The notes beneath the pieces were generated by a model, which saw only the letters and a list, made by a program, of their open reading frames with translations, did not search any database and was not told the origin of the DNA. Below, piece after piece: positions 29,692 to 37,321 of a stretch of 45,727 bases of DNA (the stretch's first letter is position 1; every line of letters starts with the position of its first letter). Origin of the DNA: a virus; IMG/VR virus record IMGVR_UViG_3300036819_000057, positions 1 to 45,727 of that record. The stretch is one strand, 5' to 3'. The position numbers were made by a program, and so were the translations under genes.

Positions 29692-31047
29692 ATGGCGCTA
29701 ATCAAGCACGCTGCACGAACGAACCGAAAGCCCTGCTACTGCCATAATTCGACTGACGTATACTGGGCGCATGACACGTCATGTACTTCTGACAAGTCTG
29801 GCAAGCCGATTGATGCCTGCGCAACCTGCGGCGCTGTCGGCAAAATGGTGCTTGTCAACGCCAATGAAGCAACGCGTCTCATTAACGTCGGCGAGCAGAT
29901 TCCGGACAGTCAGCGGCACACCAAGGACAGCGAGCCACCCGCGCCTCTGCCTAAGCCGCAGTGTAACGACTGGACGTGCGTTACAGAAGCCACGTGGCAG
30001 GCACCGGACGGCCAGTGGCTCTGCGACAACCACAAGCCGCTTCCCGGTGACCCTGGCAAGCCTGCAGCCGCGCCGGCCGATACCAGCAAGGTGACCGCCG
30101 ATGGTGACCTTGCGGCGGCAATGGCCGTGATGGCTAAGGCGTTCGGGCCGAAAATCGACGCCGAGCAGATTCGCCAGATGGTGCACGACGAATTCAGTGC
30201 AGCCGTGTTCCCGACGCGCACCGTCATCCTGAACACGGACGGTGACGACGTGACGCCGGCTGACATGCCGGAAACGTCTCATGAGATGCTGGCGGATATC
30301 CTCACGGACATTATGGCTGCAGCGTCAAGCCCGACGCCTATGAGCGTGCTCATGGTTGGTCCGGCTGCCAGTGGCAAGTCAACTCTGGCCGAGCAGGCCG
30401 CCACCGCGCTCGGCAGCCGCTACGGCGAAATCAGCCTTAACCCGATGCTGCCTGTCACTTCCCTCCTTGGGTACATGAACGCGAACGGCGACTACATCGG
30501 CACGGTGTTCCGCGACATGTGGGAGAACGGAGGCGTGTTCCACGCGGACGAATTCGACAACGGCCACCCGTCCACCATGGCAACGCTGAACGCCGCTCTG
30601 GCTAAGGGGCGCGGCGGTTCCATCGGCTTCCCTGACGGCATGGTGCAGCGCCATGACGATTTCGTGTTCATCGCGTCGGCGAACACGTTCGGGCGCGGAC
30701 CGGACCGCGTGTACGTCGGCCGTCAGCAGCTTGACGCTGCGACGCTGAACCGGTTCATCGTTGAGGAAATCGGCTACGATGAGGCACTTGAGCACACTGT
30801 GTGCCTGGCGACTGGTCTTGAGAATGACAAGGTCGCGGAGGTGCTGAGGTACGTGCGCTCAATTCGCCAGAATCTCACCTCCAAGAAGATGACTGTCCTG
30901 ATGACGCCTCGCAACTCCGTGTTCGCGTGCACGCTCCTCAAGGCGGGCAAGCCGTGGGCTAAGGTTCATCAGGCGGCTATCCGGCAGGGTGTGTCTGACG
31001 CGGACTGGTCAAAGGCTACGGACGGAGTGGTGCCGCCCAGGGTCTAG
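29692..31047 (+). CDS. MoxR/CobS-like AAA+ ATPase with Cys-rich N-terminus
   Basis: 451 residues. The N-terminus has Cys at 15, 17, 31, 43 and 46, and a second group at 91, 96 and 111, suggesting zinc binding. The AAA+ core has Walker A GPAASGKST (223-231), Walker B GVFHADE (282-288) and sensor-like FIASANTFGRG, with the helix MLPVTSLLGYMNANG typical of MoxR/CobS proteins. Usually such ATPases act with a VWA-domain partner to remodel a protein or insert a metal; no VWA gene is seen next to it. It has its own strong promoter and is followed by three hairpins. Confidence 0.9.
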   Translation: MALIKHAARTNRKPCYCHNSTDVYWAHDTSCTSDKSGKPIDACATCGAVGKMVLVNANEATRLINVGEQIPDSQRHTKDSEPPAPLPKPQCNDWTCVTEATWQAPDGQWLCDNHKPLPGDPGKPAAAPADTSKVTADGDLAAAMAVMAKAFGPKIDAEQIRQMVHDEFSAAVFPTRTVILNTDGDDVTPADMPETSHEMLADILTDIMAAASSPTPMSVLMVGPAASGKSTLAEQAATALGSRYGEISLNPMLPVTSLLGYMNANGDYIGTVFRDMWENGGVFHADEFDNGHPSTMATLNAALAKGRGGSIGFPDGMVQRHDDFVFIASANTFGRGPDRVYVGRQQLDAATLNRFIVEEIGYDEALEHTVCLATGLENDKVAEVLRYVRSIRQNLTSKKMTVLMTPRNSVFACTLLKAGKPWAKVHQAAIRQGVSDADWSKATDGVVPPRV

Positions 31048-31052
31048 ACGGC

Positions 31053-31153
31053 GCGGAGGCGCCGCGTAAGCGACGCGCGGCGCCTCCGCACGAACCCGGC
31101 TCAGGCGAGCCGGTTTGCGGCCCTTAGCCTTTCTCTCCGTTTCGCTAAGGGCC
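31053..31153 (+). terminator. Triple hairpin after the ATPase gene
   Basis: Stem 1: GCGGAGGCGCCGCG/CGCGGCGCCTCCGC (31053-31066 and 31076-31089, 14 bp). Stem 2: CCGGCTC/GAGCCGG (31096-31113). Stem 3: GGCCCTTAGC/GCTAAGGGCC (31119-31128 and 31144-31153). Three strong hairpins in 100 bp; the first is a likely terminator, the others may protect the 3' end or isolate the next promoter. Confidence 0.75.
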
Positions 31154-31163
31154 ACATGCCGGC

Positions 31164-31192
31164 TTGATAGGCCGCACGGGACCTGATAGGTT
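31164..31192 (+). promoter_or_regulatory. Promoter TTGATA-17-TAGGTT
   Basis: TTGATA (31164-31169), 17-nt spacer, TAGGTT (31187-31192). A leader of about 38 nt with AAAGAGG leads to the ATG at 31237. Confidence 0.75.
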
Positions 31193-31236
31193 CTGACTAC
31201 ACCACAAAACGAGACACACGAAAGAGGTTATGTATC

Positions 31237-31695
31237 ATGGCTTACCGTCCCGAATTCGTTGCCACCGACGGCCAGTACTGGACCGGTACTTTCATCACCA
31301 TCACGGAGAGTGATGTGACGAACGCGATTCGGCGCAACCAGAATCAGTGCGCGGTTAACCGCAGTTTCCGACGCGATTACCCGGTCAAGAATGTGCGGGT
31401 CAACAAGTCGGGTATCTACTGGATTTCTGACGGCTACCGCTACCGCGCCGACCTGCCGGCGGAACTGTACGCACTTGCGGTACTGTTCGACGCCGCAGGT
31501 CCGGAAGCTACGCTTGCGGAATTCAGCTTCCCAATCGTACACGAGCTGACGAACGTTCAGCAGGAAAAAATCGCGGAGCGTACCCAAGCGCAGCGTGAGG
31601 CACAGCGTGAGGCTAAGCTACGCTACGCGGCTGAAATCGCGAACGGCCGCAAGCCGGCGCGCAAGAACCGCACCTCCGTGTCGCGCAGTTGGTAA
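31237..31695 (+). CDS. Hypothetical basic protein
   Basis: 152 residues. The N-terminal 90 are mixed alpha/beta (YWTGTFITITESDVTNAIRR, then NKSGIYWISDGYRYRADLPA); the C-terminal 50 form a long charged helix (EKIAERTQAQREAQREAKLR) and a basic tail. No family is recognised; DNA or RNA contact is possible. Confidence 0.7.
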   Translation: MAYRPEFVATDGQYWTGTFITITESDVTNAIRRNQNQCAVNRSFRRDYPVKNVRVNKSGIYWISDGYRYRADLPAELYALAVLFDAAGPEATLAEFSFPIVHELTNVQQEKIAERTQAQREAQREAKLRYAAEIANGRKPARKNRTSVSRSW

Positions 31696-31700
31696 CACGA

Positions 31701-31765
31701 AATTAGCGCCAACTATAAGACCCGCTAATTGTGTGTGATTCACACAGAATTAGCGGCAACTATAA
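31701..31765 (+). repeat. Direct repeats and hairpin before 31788 gene
   Basis: AATTAGCG(C/G)CAACTATAA occurs at 31701-31718 and 31748-31765 (one difference). Between them CCGCTAATT-GTGTG-tgatt-CACAC-ag-AATTAGCGG forms a hairpin. The pattern is shared with 29175-29225 and ends before AACAGGAGGT. Confidence 0.75.
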
Positions 31766-31787
31766 CTCGCCTTAACAGGAGGTTACA

Positions 31788-31964
31788 ATGCAGGAATGGG
31801 AAATCCGCGCCACCGTCACGATAGGGCACGTGTCGAACACTGTGTACACGGTGATGCTGGCGCCGGCGGACAGCGACCTGGCTAACACAGCGTCTCGCGC
31901 CATGGAGGTTGGCGCGGCTCTGTGGACGGAGTTTGACATCACCCGCCTGACGCGGGTAAGCTGA
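31788..31964 (+). CDS. Small hypothetical protein
   Basis: 58 residues (MQEWEIRATVTIGHVSNTVY), ATG seven nt after AGGAGG. Beta-rich first half and a helix in the second. Its 3' end contains the leaderless promoter of the next gene (31933-31962). Function unknown. Confidence 0.7.
   Translation: MQEWEIRATVTIGHVSNTVYTVMLAPADSDLANTASRAMEVGAALWTEFDITRLTRVS
31933..31962 (+). promoter_or_regulatory. Promoter TTGACA-18-TAAGCT, leaderless
   Basis: TTGACA (31933-31938), 18-nt spacer, TAAGCT (31957-31962), seven nt to the ATG at 31970. Confidence 0.8.
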
Positions 31965-31969
31965 CCCCC

Positions 31970-32818
31970 ATGGCACGAATCAACCAGGTACTAGACGAGA
32001 ACCACCTCCGCATGGAGTATGACTCCATAGAAGATTTCGCGTCTGTCGCCGCACCGCTGGTGGAAGAGCGCTACCACATGGGCATGCGCACTCCGCTAGA
32101 CGATACGCACTTCTACGGTGACACTGGCACGGTAGGCGCGGCGTTCGTGATGGCGCGCGACGGGTGGGACGCGCACTTGCAGGACACGCTTGATATCGCG
32201 CGCAGCGCTGTCGAGACTGTCGAGCAAGAACACGACACGCTGTCATTCCAGCCCGAATGGCAGGTATCAGGCGGCATGGTGGACATGGGCGCGTACCTCG
32301 CGGGTGAGCCGGAATGCATGATTGAGTTTCCGCCGGCTAAGACTACCCGGGTAGGCCGCGTCATCACGCTGTGCGCATCGATATCACTGAGTTCTTCCGT
32401 AAGTGCCGAGCAACTGATTCTCAAGGGCAAAGTCATCACCGCTCTTGCCCTGGAATTGGAACGCTTGGGCATCAATGTCGAGCTGATTGCCGACCAGTCT
32501 GTTGGCAGCAACATTAGCGACAAGCGCATGACGCAGCGGGTTACGGTCAAGTCTGCCAATGACGCACTAGACCCGGCGCGTATCCTCTATGCCTACGCAC
32601 ATCCGTCTATGCTGAGGGTTATCGCACTGTGCAACTACCACGCGATGCCCGCAGAATGGCAGGATGCCATGGGCACCGGGGTTGGCTACGGACGTCCGTG
32701 CGCGCCTCCGCAAGACCTTCCGGAGGGAACCATGTACCTTCCGGAGACTTTCAGCGGCACGGATGTTGACGCAGCCGGACTGCTGACAGGATACCTCACG
32801 GAATTGGGTTTGCTGTGA
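31970..32818 (+). CDS. DUF7192-like phage protein
   Basis: 282 residues. The core GGMVDMGAYLAGEPECMIEF near 102-121, followed by VITLCASISLSSSVSAEQLI, is typical of a phage family (DUF7192-like) of unknown role; a long helical-strand region with AYAHPSMLRVIALCN follows. It is paired with a DUF3631-type ATPase and overlaps it (TGATG), so the two probably act together in replication or DNA handling. Leaderless start. Confidence 0.75.
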   Translation: MARINQVLDENHLRMEYDSIEDFASVAAPLVEERYHMGMRTPLDDTHFYGDTGTVGAAFVMARDGWDAHLQDTLDIARSAVETVEQEHDTLSFQPEWQVSGGMVDMGAYLAGEPECMIEFPPAKTTRVGRVITLCASISLSSSVSAEQLILKGKVITALALELERLGINVELIADQSVGSNISDKRMTQRVTVKSANDALDPARILYAYAHPSMLRVIALCNYHAMPAEWQDAMGTGVGYGRPCAPPQDLPEGTMYLPETFSGTDVDAAGLLTGYLTELGLL

Positions 32819-34116
32819 TGAACGTGCTAGACGAGTGCGCAGCGTTCCTAGGCGATTATATCGCCGCGTCCCCTGAGCAGATTGACGCGCAGACGCTGGT
32901 GGCTGCTGCTACGCACGCCATACGGTACGGCGTAACGTTCCCGCGCGTGCTGTACACATCACGGGAGCCGTCAAGCGGCAAGACCCACGCCATGATGACG
33001 ACCGTCAGCCTGTGCTCTAACCCGATGGACTGTTCCGGCACGTCCTACGCGTTCCAGTCCGGCCTTATGGAGGCTGAGAACACTCCGGAAGCACCTCCGG
33101 TCACGCTGTACCTAGACGAAATCAGTGACGTGACCGGACAGTCCGGTTTGCGCGGCGCCAACTCTCCCGTAACGGAAATCCTCCGCAAGGGATACAAGCG
33201 CGGTGCCACCAGGAGCGCTAGCGTCAACCGCGTGAAAGTGGAGTACAGCATCTTCACTCCGTTCCTCATGACCGGTCTGCGCACGGCGGTTCCGGCTGAC
33301 ATCCGTACCCGCTGCATTGTCCTCACGATGGTGCCGGCTACGCCGCGCAAGTATTTCGACGTGCGTGAATCCGAGCCGTACGCTAAGGGGCTGCAGCTTG
33401 CCCTTAGCGGCGCGGTCAAGCTGCACAGGGACGATATCGAGCGGTTCCGTGCTCGCGGGCTCCATCACGGGCTGACAGACAGGAGGCTTGAAATCTGGGA
33501 ACCGCTGCTAGCGGTTGCGTATGCGTTGGGCGGGCAGCGATGGCTTAACCGTGCCGTGCGCGCGTTCGCTGCGATTGCGATGGATGAGGCTGACGCTATC
33601 CCGCTTACGCCGCGCCAGGAGGTACTGCGAGACATTGCCGCCATCGCGGAAGACACGGGTGACGCGTTCGTTGGCGGTCTCCACCTGGTGGATGAGCTTA
33701 GGCGCGTCGGCTCGCCTCTCTATGACGGCCGCTCTGACGCGTCTCTCGCGCGGCTGGTGAGCGACTCGGTGCCGTTCCCTACCGAGCAGCGCCGCACTGA
33801 CGCGGGACGCGTACGCGGGTATCCCACGGCGAGCCTGACCGCGCTGTGGGAGGCTGAGAACACCGCTGCACCCGTGCCGGACGTGACCGTGCCTGATGAC
33901 GACAATCCGTTTGCCCTAGACGACGACGACGACGACGCTGCCGCGGTCAGCCGGCATGACCTTAGGCCGGTCGTCCTGGCGAGCCGGCCAGATGGCACGG
34001 GTGGCACGGGTGCAGCTAACGTTTCCGCAGGTAGCACGGGTGGCACGGGTGGCACGGGTGGGGAATGCAATGTTCTTGACAGCGCGCGCGTACCTGATGT
34101 AGAGTCAGCTCTATGA
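32818..34116 (+). CDS. DUF3631-type ATPase/helicase with low-complexity tail
   Basis: 432 residues from the ATG at 32818 (a GTG lies one codon upstream). Walker A is SREPSSGKTH near 49-58, a Walker B-like VTLYLDEISD near 96-105, and the GLRTAVPADIRTRCIVLTM segment gives the arginine finger region. The block LEIWEPLLAVAYALGGQRW is characteristic of DUF3631, found C-terminal in phage replication ATPases. The tail has a run of six Asp followed by repeats of GGCACGGGT encoding a Gly/Thr string. The last codons overlap the next gene's leaderless promoter. Confidence 0.85.
   Translation: MNVLDECAAFLGDYIAASPEQIDAQTLVAAATHAIRYGVTFPRVLYTSREPSSGKTHAMMTTVSLCSNPMDCSGTSYAFQSGLMEAENTPEAPPVTLYLDEISDVTGQSGLRGANSPVTEILRKGYKRGATRSASVNRVKVEYSIFTPFLMTGLRTAVPADIRTRCIVLTMVPATPRKYFDVRESEPYAKGLQLALSGAVKLHRDDIERFRARGLHHGLTDRRLEIWEPLLAVAYALGGQRWLNRAVRAFAAIAMDEADAIPLTPRQEVLRDIAAIAEDTGDAFVGGLHLVDELRRVGSPLYDGRSDASLARLVSDSVPFPTEQRRTDAGRVRGYPTASLTALWEAENTAAPVPDVTVPDDDNPFALDDDDDDAAAVSRHDLRPVVLASRPDGTGGTGAANVSAGSTGGTGGTGGECNVLDSARVPDVESAL
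33997..34062 (+). repeat. 9-bp repeats GGCACGGGT
   Basis: Five imperfect copies of GGCACGGGT in two clusters encode Gly-Thr-Gly repeats at the ATPase C-terminus. A probable slippage-prone tract. Confidence 0.8.
34076..34105 (+). promoter_or_regulatory. Promoter TTGACA-18-TAGAGT, leaderless
   Basis: TTGACA (34076-34081), 18-nt spacer, TAGAGT (34100-34105), seven nt to the ATG at 34113; inside the 3' end of the DUF3631 gene. Confidence 0.8.
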
Positions 34117-34367
34117 ACTACAGCTCGCTAATCCGTCCGTGGCACGCTCCCGTCCCGCGCCGGCGCCGCTACTACGGGAGGCACGCAGGCGCGCGCATGG
34201 TTGCCGCTGCGTTCCTGCTGCCGCTCATCCTCAGCCTCTACCTCGCGTTCTACGCGGCGTACGTATACTGGGTTGCGCTGGTGACGCTCATCCTGGTAGG
34301 GTTCATCTGGCCGCTTAAGGTGGCCGTCCGCATCGCCAAGCTCATCATCCGGAAGGTGGCAAAGTAA
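34113..34367 (+). CDS. Two-span membrane protein
   Basis: 84 residues. A basic N-terminus (PRRRRYYGRHAGAR) then two hydrophobic segments at about 29-48 and 50-65, and a basic end. Overlaps neighbours by ATGA on both sides. Function unknown. Confidence 0.75.
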   Translation: MNYSSLIRPWHAPVPRRRRYYGRHAGARMVAAAFLLPLILSLYLAFYAAYVYWVALVTLILVGFIWPLKVAVRIAKLIIRKVAK

Positions 34368-34726
34368 TGACACAGCGCGACAGCAAGGGCCGCTTCACTA
34401 AGCGGGCATCGTCAGAGCCGGCCACGGCGGCTAAGCCAGGTGACCGTGCCCCGCTAGCATCCCGCAAGATGCACACTGAGTACGCTATGGCCCACGCGGG
34501 ATGGCATTGGCTTATCCGCGTGTGGGAGCAGGGAAGCGGCGTGTTTCTCGCGAACGTGCGCTTGGCCGCCACGAACGGTGCCCACCAGATTTTCGAGGAT
34601 ACCGGCCCGTGGTATGAGTCGAGTGAAGCCTACGCGACGGAAACCGACGCAGTGCGCGCCGCAGAAAAGCTGGTGCGTTCCGCGCGTGAGGTTCACCCCT
34701 ACTCCATCACGCTGGTACGCAAGTGA
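34367..34726 (+). CDS. Hypothetical protein
   Basis: 119 residues. A disordered basic N-terminus (TQRDSKGRFTKRASS) then a Trp-containing alpha/beta region (AGWHWLIRVWEQGSGVFLAN) and a C-terminal helix. It is the first of a chain coupled by GTGA/ATGA overlaps. Function unknown. Confidence 0.65.
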   Translation: MTQRDSKGRFTKRASSEPATAAKPGDRAPLASRKMHTEYAMAHAGWHWLIRVWEQGSGVFLANVRLAATNGAHQIFEDTGPWYESSEAYATETDAVRAAEKLVRSAREVHPYSITLVRK

Positions 34727-34908
34727 TACGCGCACTGAGGGTGAGACTGGCCGAGCGCAGCCTCAACCGCCACATGGCTCGCCTCTACAGGCGCATAGAG
34801 GCTCGGCAGGCCACGAACGAAACGCATCAGGGAGCCCTGACAGCCCTGTATGCGGCGCGCACGGCTATCATAGACGCCATAGACAGCCTCACAGAGGAGA
34901 CTGAGTGA
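34723..34908 (+). CDS. Small helical protein, TEETE ending
   Basis: 61 residues from GTG at 34723 (GTGA overlap). Arg-rich helix, then acidic end SLTEETE. The last codons ACAGAGGAGACTGAG also give the ribosome site for the next GTG. Confidence 0.65.
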   Translation: MIRALRVRLAERSLNRHMARLYRRIEARQATNETHQGALTALYAARTAIIDAIDSLTEETE

Positions 34909-35093
34909 GCGCCGCTAGCGCTTATGCAGCCGGCAGAGCCATGGGCGCGCGGCAGGAACGTGAGCGCACTCTGGCCATTCTGGACGCTGCCGACCGTGCG
35001 GTACGGAAGACGCAGGCTACCCCCGGACAGCACGCGGCGGCTCTGGGGACTATCGCGGGTATCCGCAAGACAATCACAGAGGAGACTGAGTGA
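34905..35093 (+). CDS. Small helical protein, TEETE ending
   Basis: 62 residues from GTG at 34905. Ala/Arg-rich helix and an acidic end TITEETE that repeats the previous gene's end and its nucleotide string CACAGAGGAGACTGAGTGA. The two may be diverged duplicates. Confidence 0.65.
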   Translation: MSAASAYAAGRAMGARQERERTLAILDAADRAVRKTQATPGQHAAALGTIAGIRKTITEETE

Positions 35094-35365
35094 ACGCGAC
35101 CATAGAGACGCTCACAGAGGTACTGACGCTCACGACACCATGCGACCGCTGCGGCAATGTCGAGTCCGGCGCGGCGGAAGCGACATTCGCGCCTAGCCCG
35201 GTAGCCCGCGCCTACGTCTTGGTGACGCTCCCCAGCGGCCGTAGCCTGACCTTCTGCGCGCACCACTACGCTGCCCACGAACTGGCACTGGTGGCTGCAG
35301 GCGGCATCGTGACCGATGACCAGCGCAACGCTCTGGACGTCAAGATTGAAAGCGGGTTCGCGTGA
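35090..35365 (+). CDS. DUF7455-like zinc protein
   Basis: 91 residues from GTG. CDRCGNVESGAAEATF, a strand VLVTLPSGRSLTFCAHHYAAH, then a helix. The C-x2-C...FC-x-H-H pattern is typical of small actinobacterial and phage DUF7455-like proteins. Coupled by GTGA on both sides. Confidence 0.75.
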   Translation: MNATIETLTEVLTLTTPCDRCGNVESGAAEATFAPSPVARAYVLVTLPSGRSLTFCAHHYAAHELALVAAGGIVTDDQRNALDVKIESGFA

Positions 35366-35520
35366 ACAACCTAGAACGGGCTACCGCGTTCGCGGAGGAC
35401 GCCATAGACCACATCCGTGATGCCCGCGTCTTTCCCGCCGACGCGGGGGACAGCATCGACTACGCCATAGACGCTCTGAGGGACGCTGTGAGCGTCCTCA
35501 GCAACGCGGGCGACGAATGA
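35362..35520 (+). CDS. Small acidic helical protein
   Basis: 52 residues from GTG (MNNLERATAFAEDAIDHIRD), mostly one or two helices, rich in Asp and Ala. Overlaps by GTGA and ATGA. Function unknown. Confidence 0.6.
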   Translation: MNNLERATAFAEDAIDHIRDARVFPADAGDSIDYAIDALRDAVSVLSNAGDE

Positions 35521-35645
35521 CCCGCCGGCTCATCCTGGTGGCCGCTATCGCCGCCCTGGTGGCGTTCGTGACCGTGCTCGCGCTGCGCACCACGTTCACC
35601 AGTACGGTGCAGACCGGCGTCAGCTACAGCGGTCAGCTAGCCTAG
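35517..35645 (+). CDS. Small signal-anchor membrane peptide
   Basis: 42 residues: MTRRLILVAAIAALVAFVTV is a short basic start then one hydrophobic helix, followed by a polar outer segment. Ends just before the hairpin-promoter at 35651. Function unknown. Confidence 0.65.
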   Translation: MTRRLILVAAIAALVAFVTVLALRTTFTSTVQTGVSYSGQLA

Positions 35646-35650
35646 CGACG

Positions 35651-35696
35651 GCGGCGTAGCCGGCGGTTTGACAGCGCCGGCTACGCCGCTTAGGAT
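35651..35696 (+). promoter_or_regulatory. Hairpin-promoter composite, -35 in loop
   Basis: A 14-bp stem (GCGGCGTAGCCGGC, 35651-35664; GCCGGCTACGCCGC, 35676-35689). Its 11-nt loop contains TTGACA (35668-35673). TAGGAT (35691-35696) is 17 nt later. Seven nt then lead to the ATG at 35704. One element ends the upstream operon and starts the next. Confidence 0.8.
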
Positions 35697-35703
35697 CAGC
35701 GGT

Positions 35704-35817
35704 ATGAACCTAAGCGGACAGCAGCTACGAATCCTGGCTCTGCGTGCCGCACGGCGCGGTATGTACCTGGCGACAGTCTTGTTCGTCCTTGAGCACCTCA
35801 CCCAAATCCACCTGTAG
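35704..35817 (+). CDS. Tiny protein, leaderless
   Basis: 37 residues (MNLSGQQLRILALRAARRGM), amphipathic helix with a basic patch then a hydrophobic end (LATVLFVLEHLTQIHL). Starts seven nt after the -10 box. Function unknown. Confidence 0.6.
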   Translation: MNLSGQQLRILALRAARRGMYLATVLFVLEHLTQIHL

Positions 35818-35825
35818 GAGGAATC

Positions 35826-35990
35826 ATGAACCTCACGCGCGCCACCGACGAAATTCTCGCGGCACATCCCGGGATGGACTGGCAGACGGCACTTAGCGAA
35901 GCGTCCTACCGCGAGACTCACCCGCAGGTCACCTACACCTACCACACGACTCCCGACGGACGGGTTGACTCCACCGCGACGGTGCGGTAA
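35826..35990 (+). CDS. Small hypothetical protein
   Basis: 54 residues, ATG after TAGGAGG. DEILAAHPGMDWQTALSEAS forms a helix pair, followed by a strand-like YTYHTTPDGRVDSTATV. The 3' end contains the next promoter. Function unknown. Confidence 0.65.
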   Translation: MNLTRATDEILAAHPGMDWQTALSEASYRETHPQVTYTYHTTPDGRVDSTATVR

Positions 35991-35993
35991 GGT
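35965..35993 (+). promoter_or_regulatory. Promoter TTGACT-17-TAAGGT, leaderless
   Basis: TTGACT (35965-35970), 17-nt spacer, TAAGGT (35988-35993), seven nt to the ATG at 36001; inside a coding 3' end. Confidence 0.75.
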
Positions 35994-36000
35994 CGGGGAC

Positions 36001-36168
36001 ATGAACAAAAACAAGCTACTCAGCAGCGTGACCCCCGACGACGCGCGCCGCGCGGTTGGCATCCTGGTGGCGAACGGCACGCCTCTCACGGCGGCGGTAG
36101 TCGCAGTGACGAACGCTCTTACCCCGGCGCAGCGGCGCGCGGTCATCGCGGAAGCCACGGGGAAGTGA
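36001..36168 (+). CDS. Small hypothetical protein
   Basis: 55 residues (MNKNKLLSSVTPDDARRAVG). A helical domain with AVVAVTNALTPAQRRAVIAE. Leaderless. Overlaps the next start. Function unknown. Confidence 0.65.
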   Translation: MNKNKLLSSVTPDDARRAVGILVANGTPLTAAVVAVTNALTPAQRRAVIAEATGK

Positions 36169-36359
36169 GCGTCATGAACGAAAGCGAGACTTTCCAGGCA
36201 CTAACCGCGAATCTAGGACTGTCCACTCAGAAAGCCCTGAGTGCTCTGCTAGACGCCACAATCGTAGCGGGGATGTGCGGCTACATAGTCCAGACCGCTC
36301 ACGCGGGTGACTACCTGCTGACGGCCACCAGCCACGGGTACACGCTCACCCGTGAGTGA
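36165..36359 (+). CDS. Small hypothetical protein
   Basis: 64 residues from GTG (GTGA overlap); an ATG three codons later is an alternative. A helical N-terminal part and strand-like C-terminal GDYLLTATSHGYTLTRE. Function unknown. Confidence 0.6.
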   Translation: MSVMNESETFQALTANLGLSTQKALSALLDATIVAGMCGYIVQTAHAGDYLLTATSHGYTLTRE

Positions 36360-36495
36360 GCACGACACGCGGATAGGCCGCTACGTGAGTAGCGGCTTGC
36401 CCCGCGAGACGGCAGAGATCATGGTGGCTTATGAGCTTAGCCATCAGGGCATCACCAGTACCTTGGACGCAAGCGGGAAGCGGGTAGCAGCGTGA
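36352..36495 (+). CDS. Small hypothetical protein
   Basis: 47 residues from GTG at 36352, overlapping the previous gene by 8 nt (MSEHDTRIGRYVSSGLPRET). Function unknown; coupled on both sides. Confidence 0.55.
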   Translation: MSEHDTRIGRYVSSGLPRETAEIMVAYELSHQGITSTLDASGKRVAA

Positions 36496-36749
36496 GCAAC
36501 ACGGGAACCTATCAGGCGGGGCCGGACGGCAGTATCAGTCACGTAACCGGGGCACCCATCATGCACGCGCCTAAGCCGGCGCGCGAGGTGCCTTACCTCA
36601 CGCTGCTAGGCGCGCTTGACGGCACTGAGAGGCGCCAGCTCGCGCTGTACATGCGGTTCGCTGCCGAGACAGCGAATCGGGAGTGCACCGACTACGGCAC
36701 TCTGTTCGACACGCTTAATATCGCGACTATCACGAGAGAATGGCTATGA
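36492..36749 (+). CDS. Small hypothetical protein
   Basis: 85 residues from GTG. Flexible start (GTYQAGPDGSISHVTG) then a helix with LDGTERRQLALYMRFAAETA. No family recognised. Confidence 0.65.
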   Translation: MSNTGTYQAGPDGSISHVTGAPIMHAPKPAREVPYLTLLGALDGTERRQLALYMRFAAETANRECTDYGTLFDTLNIATITREWL

Positions 36750-36973
36750 GGGAATACCTCAATGACTACAGCAATTACACCGACTACTCCAGTCACAACT
36801 ACAATCAGGGCTACCGGGACGGTCTGCTAATGGGGCGCGCGGCCGTTACGCGGGTCACTCCTGATGAGCTGTCGTCGCTCACGGCAGATGAGCTGCTGAC
36901 GCTGTCCAAGATGCGCCGCGCGGACATCACGTTCGACCTGGCAGTCAAGTACGTCCTGAGCGAGAGGAGCTAA
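36746..36973 (+). CDS. Small Tyr/Asn-rich protein
   Basis: 75 residues; I use the ATG at 36746 (ATGA overlap), though one two codons upstream exists. The start is full of Tyr, Asn and Ser (EYLNDYSNYTDYSSHNYNQG), then two helices. Function unknown. Confidence 0.65.
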   Translation: MREYLNDYSNYTDYSSHNYNQGYRDGLLMGRAAVTRVTPDELSSLTADELLTLSKMRRADITFDLAVKYVLSERS

Positions 36974-36977
36974 GCCT

Positions 36978-37310
36978 GTGCAGACCTACACATGCCCGCT
37001 CACGTGCGAGGAGCGCATGAGCATCGATGCCCTTAGCGGCCACCTTAGGGTGCACGCGGGTTACCTCGCGGACCGGCAGCGTGACCTGTACCGCCGTCTA
37101 GGCATCCCGCGCGGTCACGCGGACGAGTGCGAACGCGAGATTCTGTGGCGCATGGCGCGGCGTTTCCACGACGCCACCCGATGGTGGCCACGCTGGGATG
37201 GCATTGAGGGACCGGTGCCACGTACGGCGTGGGTTGACCCGGAATGCGGCTGTGAGCGTTCACCGGACGTTCCCGTGAGCGTCCCGTGTCCTGCCCACAG
37301 CGTAGTGTGA
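36978..37310 (+). CDS. Hypothetical Cys-containing protein
   Basis: 110 residues from GTG. A basic middle helix (ILWRMARRFHDATRWWPRWDG) and Cys near the N- and C-termini (CPLTCEER, ECGCERSPDV, PCPAH). Possibly zinc-stabilised. The stop TGA lies inside the second Crp-type box. Confidence 0.65.
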   Translation: MQTYTCPLTCEERMSIDALSGHLRVHAGYLADRQRDLYRRLGIPRGHADECEREILWRMARRFHDATRWWPRWDGIEGPVPRTAWVDPECGCERSPDVPVSVPCPAHSVV

Positions 37311-37321
37311 CGCACGTCACA
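37306..37321. promoter_or_regulatory. Crp-type box, identical to 28768 copy
   Basis: TGTGACGCACGTCACA again, the 16 bases being the same as at 28768-28783. It overlaps a stop codon and lies about 54 nt from the predicted start at 37368. Confidence 0.55.
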
